Positions 34,525 to 43,559 of a DNA stretch of 64,000 bases are shown one piece after another; position 1 is the first letter of the stretch, and every line of letters starts with the position of its first letter. The stretch is from an uncultured Verrucomicrobiota bacterium (lineage in GTDB: Bacteria > Verrucomicrobiota > Verrucomicrobiia > Limisphaerales > UBA9464). The notes under the pieces are model-generated. The model ran no database searches. It had not been told where the DNA came from and worked only from the letters and a program-made list of their open reading frames with translations. Both the position numbers and the translations under genes were made by a program. The stretch covers positions 1 to 64,000 of the forward strand of contig CAIVQB010000113.1 of the NCBI GenBank assembly GCA_903907925.1. Reading direction: 5' to 3'.

Positions 34525-35139
34525 TCATGAAACCGGATGGAGCGGTGCCCGAATCCGGAGGAGTCGGTTGACGGCGGACTCCAATTCGAGGAGGACGGCC
34601 GGATCGTTTTGGATCTTGGCCTGGAGTAGGAGACCCAGGACGCAGGAGTAAACCTGGGTGGCGGCGGCGCGGGGCTGATCGACCTCCGCGCTGCCCTGAA
34701 GTTGTGCATCGCGGATGGTGGCTTCGAGGTAATCGAGCCAGCGGTCCATCATCTCCTGCGCTTTGGCGCGGATCTTCGGATCTTGGGTGGCCAGCTCGGA
34801 TCCGGCGTTGGCATACGGACAGCCGACCACGTAGCCGTAGGTGAGGAATTTCTGGTGCTGGGTTTCGTGGAGCCGTGTGCACCACCGTTGCAACCGCTCG
34901 ATGGGATCGGTGGCGGAGGAGAACAACCGGTCCAAATCGGGTTGCGCCGACTGCCAGTGGGCCTCGTAGGCCGCCACCGCCAGATCCGATTTGCTGGGGA
35001 AGAAATGGTAGAAACTCCCCTTGTTCACACCCGCGCGTTCGCAGATGTCATCGACGCTCACGCCGCCGTAGCTGCTGGTCCAGATCAGGTCCAGTGCGGC
35101 TTCGAGCAGCTTTTCACGTGCATCGCTGTGGCGTCCCAT
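34525..35139 (-). CDS. TetR/AcrR-family transcriptional regulator
   Basis: A 204-aa repressor. The N-terminal helix-turn-helix spans about residues 8-55 (ARE KLLEAALDLIWTSSYGGVS, then DDICERAGVNKGSFYHFFPS). The C-terminal part (about 60-200) is the ligand-binding dimer domain of AcrR type, with GCPYANAGSELATQDPKI and a helical end. The ATG at 35137-35139 places the helix-turn-helix at the usual distance. It lies directly upstream of efflux operon 1 on the same strand, so it probably senses an exported compound and represses the pump genes through the 22-bp palindrome. Confidence 0.92.
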   Translation of the reverse strand: MGRHSDAREKLLEAALDLIWTSSYGGVSVDDICERAGVNKGSFYHFFPSKSDLAVAAYEAHWQSAQPDLDRLFSSATDPIERLQRWCTRLHETQHQKFLTYGYVVGCPYANAGSELATQDPKIRAKAQEMMDRWLDYLEATIRDAQLQGSAEVDQPRAAATQVYSCVLGLLLQAKIQNDPAVLLELESAVNRLLRIRAPLHPVS

Positions 35140-35240
35140 TGGGTTCCGGTTTGCAGGTGCTGACGCCGTTGTGCAAGACGAAAGCGTTTCGATCCGCGCG
35201 AGAAAGCGGGGTGTGAAGGGGCGAATCCAGCAACGAAGAC

Positions 35241-35591
35241 TCAGGCCACCAGGGCGTTCAGTTTGTTGGAAATGGCCTTCTTCGAAGTGGCCCCGACGAT
35301 CTGGTCGACGACCCGCCCTGATTTGAAAATCAACAGCGTGGGAATGCTGGCGATTCCGTATCGCGCGGCCGTTTCCTGATTCTCGTCCACGTTGAGTTTT
35401 GCGACGCGGGCTCGTCCTGCAAATTCGCGGCCGAGTTCTTCGATCGCCGGGGCGATCATGCGGCAGGGTCCGCACCACGGAGCCCAAAAGTCGACCAGCA
35501 CGGGTTGTTGGGATTCGAGTACGTCCGGTGAAAACGTGAGGTCTGAAGTGGCAACCGCGGCACCGGGTCCGGGTTCTAGAAGCGTATTCAT
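35241..35591 (-). CDS. trxA: Thioredoxin
   Basis: A 116-aa cytoplasmic dithiol reductase. The active site WCGPC is at residues 39-43, preceded by VLVDFWAP and followed by KLNVDENQETAARYGIASIPTLLIFKSG, with the conserved cis-proline in SIPT. The ATG at 35589-35591 is chosen because AAAGGA lies seven or so bases before it on the minus strand; an upstream start would add 13 residues without support. An N-terminal extension of about 20 residues precedes the fold. It is monocistronic, between tetR and glgP. Confidence 0.95.
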   Translation of the reverse strand: MNTLLEPGPGAAVATSDLTFSPDVLESQQPVLVDFWAPWCGPCRMIAPAIEELGREFAGRARVAKLNVDENQETAARYGIASIPTLLIFKSGRVVDQIVGATSKKAISNKLNALVA

Positions 35592-35729
35592 AAGTCGATC
35601 CTTTATCCTATCGGAAGGAACGTCGCCCATATTTAGCGGCGGTCAACCGGGGGGGATTCGGAACGACGGCGGGCGGAGGGCGGCCGTGAATGCGTTGCCC
35701 TCCACCCGCTTCTGAAAACGCGGATCCGC

Positions 35730-37880
35730 TCAGCGGGTGAGGTAAGACTTGGTGGTGTATTCCTGCACCATGCGCCAGGTGCTGTACTGCGGTGCGAGGG
35801 TGGCCATGGTGTGACGGATGCGTGTGATCCACTGGCGCGGGACGCCCGACGCATCGCGGTTGAAGAAGCCGGGAACGACCTCCTCGGTCAGAGTCTTGTA
35901 GAGGTTGGCGCTGTCGACCCGGTCCTGTTCGTCGACGTCGGCTGGGTGGGAATCGGGCCCGATGGAGAAGCCGTTCTGTGTGTCGTAGCCCTCGCGCCAC
36001 CAGCCGTCCATGATGCTCAGGTTCATGCACCCGTGCGGCGTGGTCTTCATGCCGCTCGTGCCCGAGGCCTCCAACGGCCGGCGGGGATTGTTCAGCCAGA
36101 TGTCGCATCCGGCCACCATCTGACGACACACGTGGATGTCGTAGTTCTCGATGAACACCAGGTGTCCCTTGAGCTCGCTGAATTTGCTGAGGTGAATGAT
36201 TTTCTGGATGAACGCCTTTCCGGCGTCGTCGCGCGGATGGGCTTTTCCGGCGAAGATGAACTGCACCGGCCGGGCGGAGTCCTGGGCCAGCTTCACGATG
36301 TTCTCGAACTGGTCGAAGATCAGCGGGGCGCGCTTGTAGGTGGCGAAGCGGCGGGCGAATCCGATGGTGAGCGCATCGGGATTGAGGAAGCCGTCGAAGG
36401 TAATGAAGTCCCCCTGGCTGAACGTCCGGCCCTGGAGCAGCAGCCGGCGACGGGTAAACTCGACCAATTCGCGCCGCAGCTTGTAGCGCAATGCCCAGAT
36501 TTCCTCGTCGGAAATGAATTCGGGATCGGTCACCCGGTTCCAGAACTCGGCCGTGTTGGCTTCGGTGACGAAGGCGGAATCAGGCCGTCCCAGCGCGGCG
36601 AACTTGCGGCGCCACACCCGGCGGGCGGGTCCCTTCATCCAGCCGACGAGGTGAATGCCGTTGGTAATGTGTCCGATCGGGACCTTGTCGGGATCGGTGG
36701 TGCCGAAGAGTTCGGTCCACATTTCCCGGCTGACCGCTCCGTGCAGTTCGCTGACGCCGTTGGCCGCCCGCGAAAGCTTGAGAGCGAGGACCGTCATGCA
36801 GAATGGCTCAGTCTTATCGTTGGCGCGGACCCGGCCGAGGTTCATCAACTCCTCGTGGGTGATCTTGAGGCTGGTGACGAATTTCTGTCCCGCATAGCCC
36901 ATGAGATCGCTGCTGAACCGGTCGTGGCCGGCCTCAACGGGCGTGTGAGTGGTGAACAGGCATTCGCCCTTGGTGAGCGTTGACGCTTCGCCGAACGATT
37001 TTCCGGCCGCCAATTTCTCGCGGATCAATTCCAGGGTCAGGAAGGCCGCATGACCCTCGTTCATGTGGAAGGTCGAGGGCTGGATTCCCAGCGCCCGCAG
37101 CAGGCGGACGCCGCCGACGCCGAGCAGGATTTCCTGGAGAATGCGGGTGGTGGAATCGCCGCCGTACACCCGGTTGGTGAGGTCGCGGTAATGGGCCTCG
37201 TTTTCCGGACGGTTGGCGTCGAGCAGGTAGACCGGTACGCGGCCGACGTTCACCCGCCACGCGTGGAAGCGGACGCTGCAGCCCGCGAGACGCACGCTGC
37301 AAACCAGCGGTTCGCCGCGGGAATCGAGCACCGGTTCCAACGGCAGGTTGCGGGGATTGAGCTGGGTGTAGGTTTCCTGCTGCCAGTTGTCGTGGTTGAC
37401 CGACTGCTGGAAATAGCCCTCGCGGTAAAAAAGGCTGATGCCGACAAAGCCGATGCCGAGGTCGCTGGCGGATTTGGCGTGGTCACCGGCGAGCGCACCG
37501 AGGCCGCCGGCGGCGATGGGCAGTGTTTCGTGAAAGGCGAATTCGGCCGAGAAATAGGCGACCGGATTGGCCTTGAGCTGCGGTGCATTGGCCGCGCCCC
37601 AGGTGGCTTTCTCGTTCAGGTAGGCATCGAAATTATCCAGAACCTTGCGGACCCGATCGGCAAATCCCGGCTCCTGCAGTCGGACCCGCAGTTCGTAGTC
37701 CGAGACTTCGTGGAGAATGGCGACGGCGTTGTGATAGAGATTCTGCCAGCCCCGTGGGGACAGCTCGTGAAATACTTCCTGCGCGTCCTGATCCCAACTC
37801 CACCAGATGTTGCGGGCAAGCCGGTTGAGTCCGGTCGTCAGTTGGGTGAGTTCAGTCGCGTTCAGCGGTTTGGTAGTCAT
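35730..37880 (-). CDS. glgP: Alpha-glucan (glycogen/maltodextrin) phosphorylase, short form
   Basis: A GT35 enzyme that releases glucose-1-phosphate from glycogen or maltodextrin using PLP. The 716-aa protein lacks the long insertions of animal phosphorylase and belongs to the alpha-glucan phosphorylase group (start NIWWSWDQDAQEVFHEL, then YFSAEFAFHETLPIAAGGLG). The PLP lysine is K612 in EASGTSGMKTTPHG. FHMNEGHAAF and GFARRFATYKRA are further GT35 landmarks. It is preceded by the zinc-ribbon protein gene, but the terminator at 37965-37992 isolates it. The ATG at 37878-37880 is used. No glgC/glgA neighbours are in the window. Confidence 0.95.
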   Translation of the reverse strand: MTTKPLNATELTQLTTGLNRLARNIWWSWDQDAQEVFHELSPRGWQNLYHNAVAILHEVSDYELRVRLQEPGFADRVRKVLDNFDAYLNEKATWGAANAPQLKANPVAYFSAEFAFHETLPIAAGGLGALAGDHAKSASDLGIGFVGISLFYREGYFQQSVNHDNWQQETYTQLNPRNLPLEPVLDSRGEPLVCSVRLAGCSVRFHAWRVNVGRVPVYLLDANRPENEAHYRDLTNRVYGGDSTTRILQEILLGVGGVRLLRALGIQPSTFHMNEGHAAFLTLELIREKLAAGKSFGEASTLTKGECLFTTHTPVEAGHDRFSSDLMGYAGQKFVTSLKITHEELMNLGRVRANDKTEPFCMTVLALKLSRAANGVSELHGAVSREMWTELFGTTDPDKVPIGHITNGIHLVGWMKGPARRVWRRKFAALGRPDSAFVTEANTAEFWNRVTDPEFISDEEIWALRYKLRRELVEFTRRRLLLQGRTFSQGDFITFDGFLNPDALTIGFARRFATYKRAPLIFDQFENIVKLAQDSARPVQFIFAGKAHPRDDAGKAFIQKIIHLSKFSELKGHLVFIENYDIHVCRQMVAGCDIWLNNPRRPLEASGTSGMKTTPHGCMNLSIMDGWWREGYDTQNGFSIGPDSHPADVDEQDRVDSANLYKTLTEEVVPGFFNRDASGVPRQWITRIRHTMATLAPQYSTWRMVQEYTTKSYLTR

Positions 37881-37964
37881 GAATGGACAGGGGTCTGCGT
37901 CGGACGGTGTGTTTGGGAGCACCATCGACTACTAGGAACTACCCGCGGGAACGACGGGCAGTAA

Positions 37965-37992
37965 ACAAAAAAGAACCCGCCGTCGGGCGGGT
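37965..37992 (-). terminator. Rho-independent terminator downstream of the DUF5679 gene
   Basis: On the minus strand ACCCGCC (37986-37992) pairs with GGCGGGT (37975-37981) around a four-base loop, followed by TCTTTTTTG. It lies 56 bases beyond the small zinc-ribbon gene and upstream of glgP, so glgP must have its own promoter. Confidence 0.88.
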
Positions 37993-38047
37993 GGGGTCGG
38001 GTTGCGAGTGAAAAATCAGGAAGCGGCGGTCCATCACCGGGCCGGAA

Positions 38048-38260
38048 TCAGGCCGCGGGCGTGACTTCCGCCGGGGTTGCAGCACCGCCCGGGCCGGCCG
38101 CGGCGGGAGCCGCGGATTTACCGCCCAAAATCTTGAACATCACCGCGCCACAGGTCGGGCACTTTCCCTTCACGGCCTTGCGGCCATTCTTCATCGTCTC
38201 TTCCACTCCATCCACGATCGGCTTCTTCGCCTTGCATTTGACACAGTATCCTTCGGCCAT
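38048..38260 (-). CDS. DUF5679 zinc-ribbon-like small protein
   Basis: A 70-aa protein. MAEGYCVKCKAKKPI and KGKCPTCGAVMF contain two CxxC pairs (Cys6/Cys9 and Cys35/Cys38 or so) that would bind one zinc. This matches the DUF5679 pattern of short bacterial proteins. A flexible Ala/Pro-rich C-terminal tail follows the zinc module. A ribosome-binding sequence AAAGGA precedes the ATG at 38258-38260, so this start is chosen over one 13 codons upstream. Function is unknown; a nucleic-acid or protein interaction role is possible. Confidence 0.85.
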   Translation of the reverse strand: MAEGYCVKCKAKKPIVDGVEETMKNGRKAVKGKCPTCGAVMFKILGGKSAAPAAAGPGGAATPAEVTPAA

Positions 38261-38369
38261 GGCGATTCCTTTCCGTTTCGGCACGTGAGCCGTGTTCATC
38301 GAATTCGAGGCCGAAGGTAGGTGCCGGGGTCGTTGGGTGTCAACCGGCGCCGGGTTTTGCCCCGACTCG

Positions 38370-39179
38370 TTAACGTCTTAAGTTCCACGAATCCAAGGCA
38401 TAACGCGCTTCAATCGAGGCCTGAACCCGCGAGGGGTCCGGACTGGTTTCAGGGGCTTGAGCGTCCCATTCGCGGGTCCAAGCCTCCCGCAGCGCATCGG
38501 CGGAAACGGGGATTTCACCGACGAATTCGGCGTGACTTCGGTGGTGGCGATAGTCGGGCGACAGCGAAGGGAATCGCAGCAGGCGCGACATCCGATCGGT
38601 GTCCGGATGGTGGAGCAGGGTTCCATGAAACAGCAGCGCGTTTCGTCGACGGCGCTGGGCGTTGCCCGAGACTTTTCGTTCCACGCCGTCCTCCGACCGG
38701 ACGGCCAGATCGGTGTGGCCGCGGACCACCACCCGATCGCCGATCAACGACGTTAGTGCGGTTCGATGACGCTCCATGATCCAGCGGTTGGTGCCGGCGA
38801 TGGTTCCCAACTCGGAGGTCAATTCGATCCGCAGCACCAGGGCGTAATTGAGGCAGCCCGGGCCTTGAACCACCGCGCCGCCCCCGGACTGGCGGCGGAG
38901 AATCGGAACCCCTTCCGTCCGGCACGCGGCGACGTCCACTTCGCGCTCGATGGTTTGTCCGAATCCGACGACGACGAACGGCCGGCACGATTCCCAAAAA
39001 CACAACACATCGTGGCCTCCCGTCTCGGCAGCCTCCAGCAGCGTGTCCTCGGTGGCGAGGCACGCTTCGGGTGCCAGACTGGAATCCAAATGCAGGCAGT
39101 GCACGGCTGCTGCGTGGTTAAAAAACGACGAAGGTGCAAGGCCAAACCCGGTTGGGCGGCAGGCTTCTTCGCGGGACAC
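38370..39179 (-). CDS. lplA: Lipoate-protein ligase A-like protein (BPL/LplA/LipB superfamily)
   Basis: A 269-aa cytoplasmic protein of the lipoate/octanoate transferase fold. The RRQSGGGAVVQGPGCLNYAL stretch (residues 95-114) is the substrate-binding loop, and K169 in RKVSGNAQRRRR corresponds to the catalytic lysine of LplA; LLFHGTLLHH follows. The small C-terminal accessory domain of E. coli LplA appears shortened. It would attach lipoate or octanoate to E2 subunits of dehydrogenases, which fits its divergent neighbour aceE, whose partner E2 carries lipoyl groups. The start is a GTG at 39177-39179, and an internal start is possible because the first 25 residues are not conserved. Confidence 0.85.
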   Translation of the reverse strand: MSREEACRPTGFGLAPSSFFNHAAAVHCLHLDSSLAPEACLATEDTLLEAAETGGHDVLCFWESCRPFVVVGFGQTIEREVDVAACRTEGVPILRRQSGGGAVVQGPGCLNYALVLRIELTSELGTIAGTNRWIMERHRTALTSLIGDRVVVRGHTDLAVRSEDGVERKVSGNAQRRRRNALLFHGTLLHHPDTDRMSRLLRFPSLSPDYRHHRSHAEFVGEIPVSADALREAWTREWDAQAPETSPDPSRVQASIEARYALDSWNLRR

Positions 39180-39239
39180 GCGGATTTTGAACCGCGACCG
39201 GACTTGGCAGGCCCCGTGTTTCGATTAACCTCACCGCCT

Positions 39240-41978
39240 GTGTTGACTGATTCAACGTCCCCCAAAGATACCGCTGTTTCCGGCAATGGAATTTCATCGT
39301 CCGATCGTCATCCCGCCCGTCCCGGGTCGGATCTGACCCGCTACAGCGATTCGCTGGCGGATCTCGCCGCGCTGGCGCTGGCCGGAAAATCGCCGGAACA
39401 GCAGAAGATCGTCATCAGCGCCTTCATCGAGGATCTGCGGCGGTCGGGTCACTCGATCCCCACGGTCACCAGCACTCCCTATTTCAACACTATTCCGGTC
39501 GACGAACAGCCGGCCTATCCCGGCGATCTCGAAATGGAGCGCCTCATCCGGGCGCACGTCCGCTGGAACGCGATGGCCATGGTGGCCAAGGCCAACAAGA
39601 CGACCAATGTCGGCGGCCACATCGCCACTTTTGCCTCGCTGGCCACGCTGTATGAGGTGGGATTCAACCACTTCTTCCGCGGCGACGACGACGGGACGAC
39701 GGCGGACATGATTTATTTCCAGGGGCACGCCTCCCCGGGGAATTATTCGCGCGCCTTTCTGGAAGGCCGGTTGACCGAAGAGCATCTCAAGAATTTCCGC
39801 CAGGAATTGCAGCCGCACCCCGGTCTCAGCAGCTATCCGCATCCCTACTTGATGCCGGAGTTCTGGCTGTTTCCCACCGTCTCGATGGGGCTGGGCCCGA
39901 TCCATTCCATCTACCAGGCCCGTTTCAGCCGGTATCTCCAGGCCCGCGGTCTCGCCCAAGGCGATCCGTTCGTATGGGCCTTCATCGGTGATGGCGAATC
40001 CGATGAACCTGAAACCCACGGTGCCATCGGCATGGCCGGTCGCGAGGGTCTCGACAACTTGGTCTGGGTCATCAATTGCAATCTCCAGCGGCTCGACGGA
40101 CCGGTGCGCGGCAACGGCAAGGTCATCCAGGATTTGGAAGGCCAGTTCCGCGGCGCGGGATGGAATGTTATCAAGGTGGTCTGGGGCAGCGACTGGGATG
40201 CCCTGCTGGCGAAGGACGCGAAGGGCGTGCTGGCCCGGCGCATGGAGGAGGTCGTGGATGGCGAGTATCAGAAGTACATCGTCGAAAGCGGCGCCTACAT
40301 CCGGAAAAACTTCTTCGGAAAGTACCCCGAGCTGCTCGAACTGGTGAATCATTTGAGCGACGACCAGTTGAAGCGCCTGACTCGCGGCGGACATGATCCG
40401 CGCAAAGTCTACGCCGCCTATCACCGGGCGACCCGGCGCAATGGCCGGCCGACCGTGATCCTGGCCAAGACGGTCAAGGGCTACGGCACCGGCGAGGCGG
40501 GCGAGGGGAAGAACCCCACCCACGGTCTCAAGAAACTCGCCGAACGCGACATCCGGCATTTCCGCGAACGTTTCTCCATCCCGCTGGAAGACGACGTGAT
40601 CGCCGACCTGCCGTTCTACCGGCCGCCGGAGGACAGCGACGAGATGCGATATCTTCACGCCCGCCGCACGGCATTGAACGGCTTCAATCCGCGCCGTCGC
40701 GTGCGCGGAGTCAAGCTCCAGACGCCGAGTCACACTCAATTCCCGACATTGTTGAATGCCGCGGTGTTGAAGGAGGCCTCGACCACGAAAGCCTACAACC
40801 TGCTGCTCGGAGCCCTTCTGCGCGACAAACAGATCGGCAAATACGTGGTGCCGATCGTGCCCGACGAGGCCCGCACCTTCGGCATGGAAGGCCTGTTCAG
40901 CCAGGTCGGCATCTACAGCTCACGCGGTCAGCTCTACGATCCCGGTGCCAAGACCGAGGACAACGCCAACACGCCCTACATCGAGAAGAAAGACGGCCAG
41001 TTGCTCGAAGAAGGCATCAACGAGGCCGGATCCATGGCCGATTTCATCGCCGCCGGCACCGCTCACGTGACCTACGGCGTGCCGACCATTCCGTTCTACA
41101 TCTACTACTCGATGTTCGGATTCCAGCGGGTTGGCGACCAGATCTGGCTCGCCGGTGACAGCCGTTGCCGCGGGTTCATGGTTGGCGCGACTTCCGGCCG
41201 CACGACATTGAACGGCGAAGGTTTGCAGCATCAGGACGCCCACAGCCATCTCATTGCGGCGAGCGTGCCGAACCTGATGAGCTATGAACCGGCGTTCGGT
41301 TACGAACTGGCGGTCATCGTCTGCGACGGCCTCAAGCGCATGTACGCCGACGGCGAGGACATCTTCTACTACGTTTCCGTCCACAACGAGGACTACACCC
41401 ATGCTCCGATGCCGGAGGATCCGGCGGTCGTGGAAGGGATTCTCCGCGGGTTGTACCGTTTCAAGGCCGGTCCGTCCGACCTGAAGTTGAAGGCGCACGT
41501 GATCGGCTCGGGCTCCATTCTGATGCAGGCGTTGAAAGCACAGGAAATCCTGGCCAAGTACGGCGTGAGTGCCGACGTGTGGAGCGCGACCAGTTTCAAG
41601 CGGCTTCGCAGCGAAGCGCAGGCCGCCAAACGTTGGAACATGCTGCATCCGACGGAAACGCCGCGGAAGAGCTACCTCGAAACCCTCGTCGAACCCGAGA
41701 CCGGCGTCTGGGTCGCGGTGAGTGACAACCTGAAGCTGGTGGCCGATCAGATAGCGCCCTGGATTCCCGGCGGACTGATGACCCTGGGATGCGACGGTTT
41801 TGGCCGGAGCGAAGTGCGCCCGGCGTTGCGGCGGTTCTTCGAGATCGATGCCGAATCCACGGCGGTGGCCACGCTCTACAAGCTCAGCCAGACGGGAGCG
41901 CTGGCACCGGAGATCGTCGCGCAGGCAATCCGCGAACTCGGAATTGATCCGGAGAAGATCCACGGCATCTGCGTTTGA
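39240..41978 (+). CDS. aceE: Pyruvate dehydrogenase E1 component, homodimeric type
   Basis: Decarboxylates pyruvate with thiamine diphosphate and passes the acetyl group to lipoylated E2. About 912 aa from the GTG at 39240, close to the 887 aa of E. coli AceE. Features include NTIPVDEQPAYPGDLEMER, FQGHASPGNYSRAFLEGRLT, and the ThDP motif GDGESDEPETHGAIGMAGRE to VINCNLQRLDGPVRGN, then the second domain with DEARTFGMEGLFSQVGIYS and GEGLQHQDAHSHL. Sequence upstream of 39240 in frame belongs to the divergent lplA gene, so a longer start is rejected. E2 and E3 genes are not adjacent. The dispersed element 41979-42070 follows. Confidence 0.95.
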   Translation: MLTDSTSPKDTAVSGNGISSSDRHPARPGSDLTRYSDSLADLAALALAGKSPEQQKIVISAFIEDLRRSGHSIPTVTSTPYFNTIPVDEQPAYPGDLEMERLIRAHVRWNAMAMVAKANKTTNVGGHIATFASLATLYEVGFNHFFRGDDDGTTADMIYFQGHASPGNYSRAFLEGRLTEEHLKNFRQELQPHPGLSSYPHPYLMPEFWLFPTVSMGLGPIHSIYQARFSRYLQARGLAQGDPFVWAFIGDGESDEPETHGAIGMAGREGLDNLVWVINCNLQRLDGPVRGNGKVIQDLEGQFRGAGWNVIKVVWGSDWDALLAKDAKGVLARRMEEVVDGEYQKYIVESGAYIRKNFFGKYPELLELVNHLSDDQLKRLTRGGHDPRKVYAAYHRATRRNGRPTVILAKTVKGYGTGEAGEGKNPTHGLKKLAERDIRHFRERFSIPLEDDVIADLPFYRPPEDSDEMRYLHARRTALNGFNPRRRVRGVKLQTPSHTQFPTLLNAAVLKEASTTKAYNLLLGALLRDKQIGKYVVPIVPDEARTFGMEGLFSQVGIYSSRGQLYDPGAKTEDNANTPYIEKKDGQLLEEGINEAGSMADFIAAGTAHVTYGVPTIPFYIYYSMFGFQRVGDQIWLAGDSRCRGFMVGATSGRTTLNGEGLQHQDAHSHLIAASVPNLMSYEPAFGYELAVIVCDGLKRMYADGEDIFYYVSVHNEDYTHAPMPEDPAVVEGILRGLYRFKAGPSDLKLKAHVIGSGSILMQALKAQEILAKYGVSADVWSATSFKRLRSEAQAAKRWNMLHPTETPRKSYLETLVEPETGVWVAVSDNLKLVADQIAPWIPGGLMTLGCDGFGRSEVRPALRRFFEIDAESTAVATLYKLSQTGALAPEIVAQAIRELGIDPEKIHGICV

Positions 41979-42070
41979 TCTGGAACGATTCAGAAGAAGC
42001 GCAGAAGACACGGATTTATACCGATTGGTGAAAAGCCGATCTAATTCGGTTCATTCCGTTCATCCTGTCT
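41979..42070. repeat. Dispersed intergenic element, copy 2 (after aceE)
   Basis: It begins right after the aceE stop; GATTCAGAAGAAGC is at 41987-42000 and ATTCGGTTCATTCCGT at 42044-42059, the same ordered blocks as after parA (2835-2848 and 3016-3031). The intervening part is shorter than in copy 1. The remaining 120 bases to the next gene show no recognised feature. Confidence 0.6.
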
Positions 42071-42194
42071 CACTCCCGCTCGTCGGGGCCATCCCTGTCC
42101 CGTCGTCGAGATCGCAGACGAGGCGGCAACCCGTGTGGATGCCTCAGAGATTTCGTTTGGACGGGCCGGCCGGTGAGAGCAGCGTTCCCGGGTG

Positions 42195-43559
42195 ATGCGA
42201 CGATTCAAGCTTTCCGCGGTGCTCGGTATCTTCACTGAAACCTTCGGTCTCGGCCGCGGGGCCGCAATGGCGGCGGTGGCGCTCATCGTTCTCACCGTCG
42301 CGGCGGCCGCCTATCTGTTCCTTCAATCGGCACCGCCAAAATCCCTGGTCATCACCAGTGGTCCGCCGGGAAGCGTCTTCGAACGGTACGCATTGAGTTA
42401 TTCGAACACCCTCGCCCGCGATCACGTCCGCGTGCGGGTGGTGAACTCCCGCGGTTCAGAGGAGAATCTGGCGCGGCTTCGGCTGGGCGGTTCGCGATTC
42501 GATGTTGGATTTGTTCAGGGCGGGTTGACGGGTTCGGTTCAACCCGAGGGGCGACGGCGCGTGCTGCACTCGCTGGGCAGCATCATGTATGAGCCGCTGT
42601 GGGTGTTTTGCCGCGCATCCAACCCCGCGGTGTTGCTGTCCGATTTCGCCGGCCAGCGCCTGGCCATCGGCGCGCCCGGGAGCGGAACGTTGTCGCTGGC
42701 GACCCTCCTGCTAGCGACCAATGGAATCGTGCCCGGGGGCCGCACCACCCTGTTGCAACTGGACGGTGACGAAGGCGTGACCCAACTGCTCGCCGGCCGC
42801 GTGGACACTGCATTCCTGATGAGCGATTCCGTTTCGACCAACACCCTTCGTTCGGTGATGCGCAATCCGGAGTTCCGGGTTTTTGACTTCGTCCAGGCGG
42901 CCGGCTACACCCGACGGATTCCCTACCTGAACCGCCTCGTCATCCCGCGTGGCGGAATCGATTTTGGAATGGATCGACCGCCGCATGACCTCCAGCTCGT
43001 CGGCCCGATGGTGGAACTCATCGCGCGTGGGGACCTCCATCCGGCGCTCTCCGACCTGCTTCTGGAGGCCGCCCGGGAGCTGCACAAGAACCCGTCCCTC
43101 CTGCAGCAGAAGGGGGAGTTTCCCGCGCCGTTGGAGCATGAGTTTACGCTCAGTCCGGCGGCGATCCGGTACTTCAAGACCGGCAAAAGCTGGCTGTACC
43201 GGAACCTGCCGTTCTCGGTGGCAGGCGTGGTCGAGGGGGTGATCGCCCTCATTGTGCCGATGGCGATTGTGCTGATTCCCGGCCTTAAACTGATTCCGGC
43301 CGTCCTGCGGTGGCGGGTGAAACTCATCCTGTTCCGATGGTATCGGGCGTTGCAGGCGGTCGAGCGCGGGCTTCACGGCCCGGCGAATCCGGAGGCCCAC
43401 CGGGAATGGATGAACCGTCTGGACCACATCGAAGCCACGGTGAAGTCCATCAGCATTCCTGCGTCGTTTGCCGACCAGTTTTATGCCCTGCGCGGGCACA
43501 TCACCTACGTTCGTGAACGATTCAAGGAGCCGGGACCGGGCGTGGTCCACCCGAAGTGA
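42195..43559 (+). CDS. TAXI-type TRAP solute-binding protein with two membrane segments
   Basis: A 454-aa protein. An N-terminal anchor (about residues 23-43, AAMAAVALIVLTVAAAAYLF) is followed by a periplasmic TAXI-type binding fold (SLVITSGPPGSVFERYA, then LRLGGSRFDVGFVQGGLTGS and GQRLAIGAPGSGTLSLATLLL), a second helix near 350-370 (VVEGVIALIVPMAIVLIPGL), and a cytoplasmic helical tail. TAXI proteins normally bring dicarboxylates or glutamate-like ligands to TRAP permeases, but no TRAP membrane gene is nearby, so a sensor or standalone role is possible. ATG 42195 follows directly after a GTG. It overlaps the convergent tetR-like gene by 38 bases. Confidence 0.88.
   Translation: MRRFKLSAVLGIFTETFGLGRGAAMAAVALIVLTVAAAAYLFLQSAPPKSLVITSGPPGSVFERYALSYSNTLARDHVRVRVVNSRGSEENLARLRLGGSRFDVGFVQGGLTGSVQPEGRRRVLHSLGSIMYEPLWVFCRASNPAVLLSDFAGQRLAIGAPGSGTLSLATLLLATNGIVPGGRTTLLQLDGDEGVTQLLAGRVDTAFLMSDSVSTNTLRSVMRNPEFRVFDFVQAAGYTRRIPYLNRLVIPRGGIDFGMDRPPHDLQLVGPMVELIARGDLHPALSDLLLEAARELHKNPSLLQQKGEFPAPLEHEFTLSPAAIRYFKTGKSWLYRNLPFSVAGVVEGVIALIVPMAIVLIPGLKLIPAVLRWRVKLILFRWYRALQAVERGLHGPANPEAHREWMNRLDHIEATVKSISIPASFADQFYALRGHITYVRERFKEPGPGVVHPK

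Noticed and set aside
39294-40739. Antisense open frame inside aceE
   Set aside because: It runs against a strongly conserved pyruvate dehydrogenase gene and has no recognisable product.
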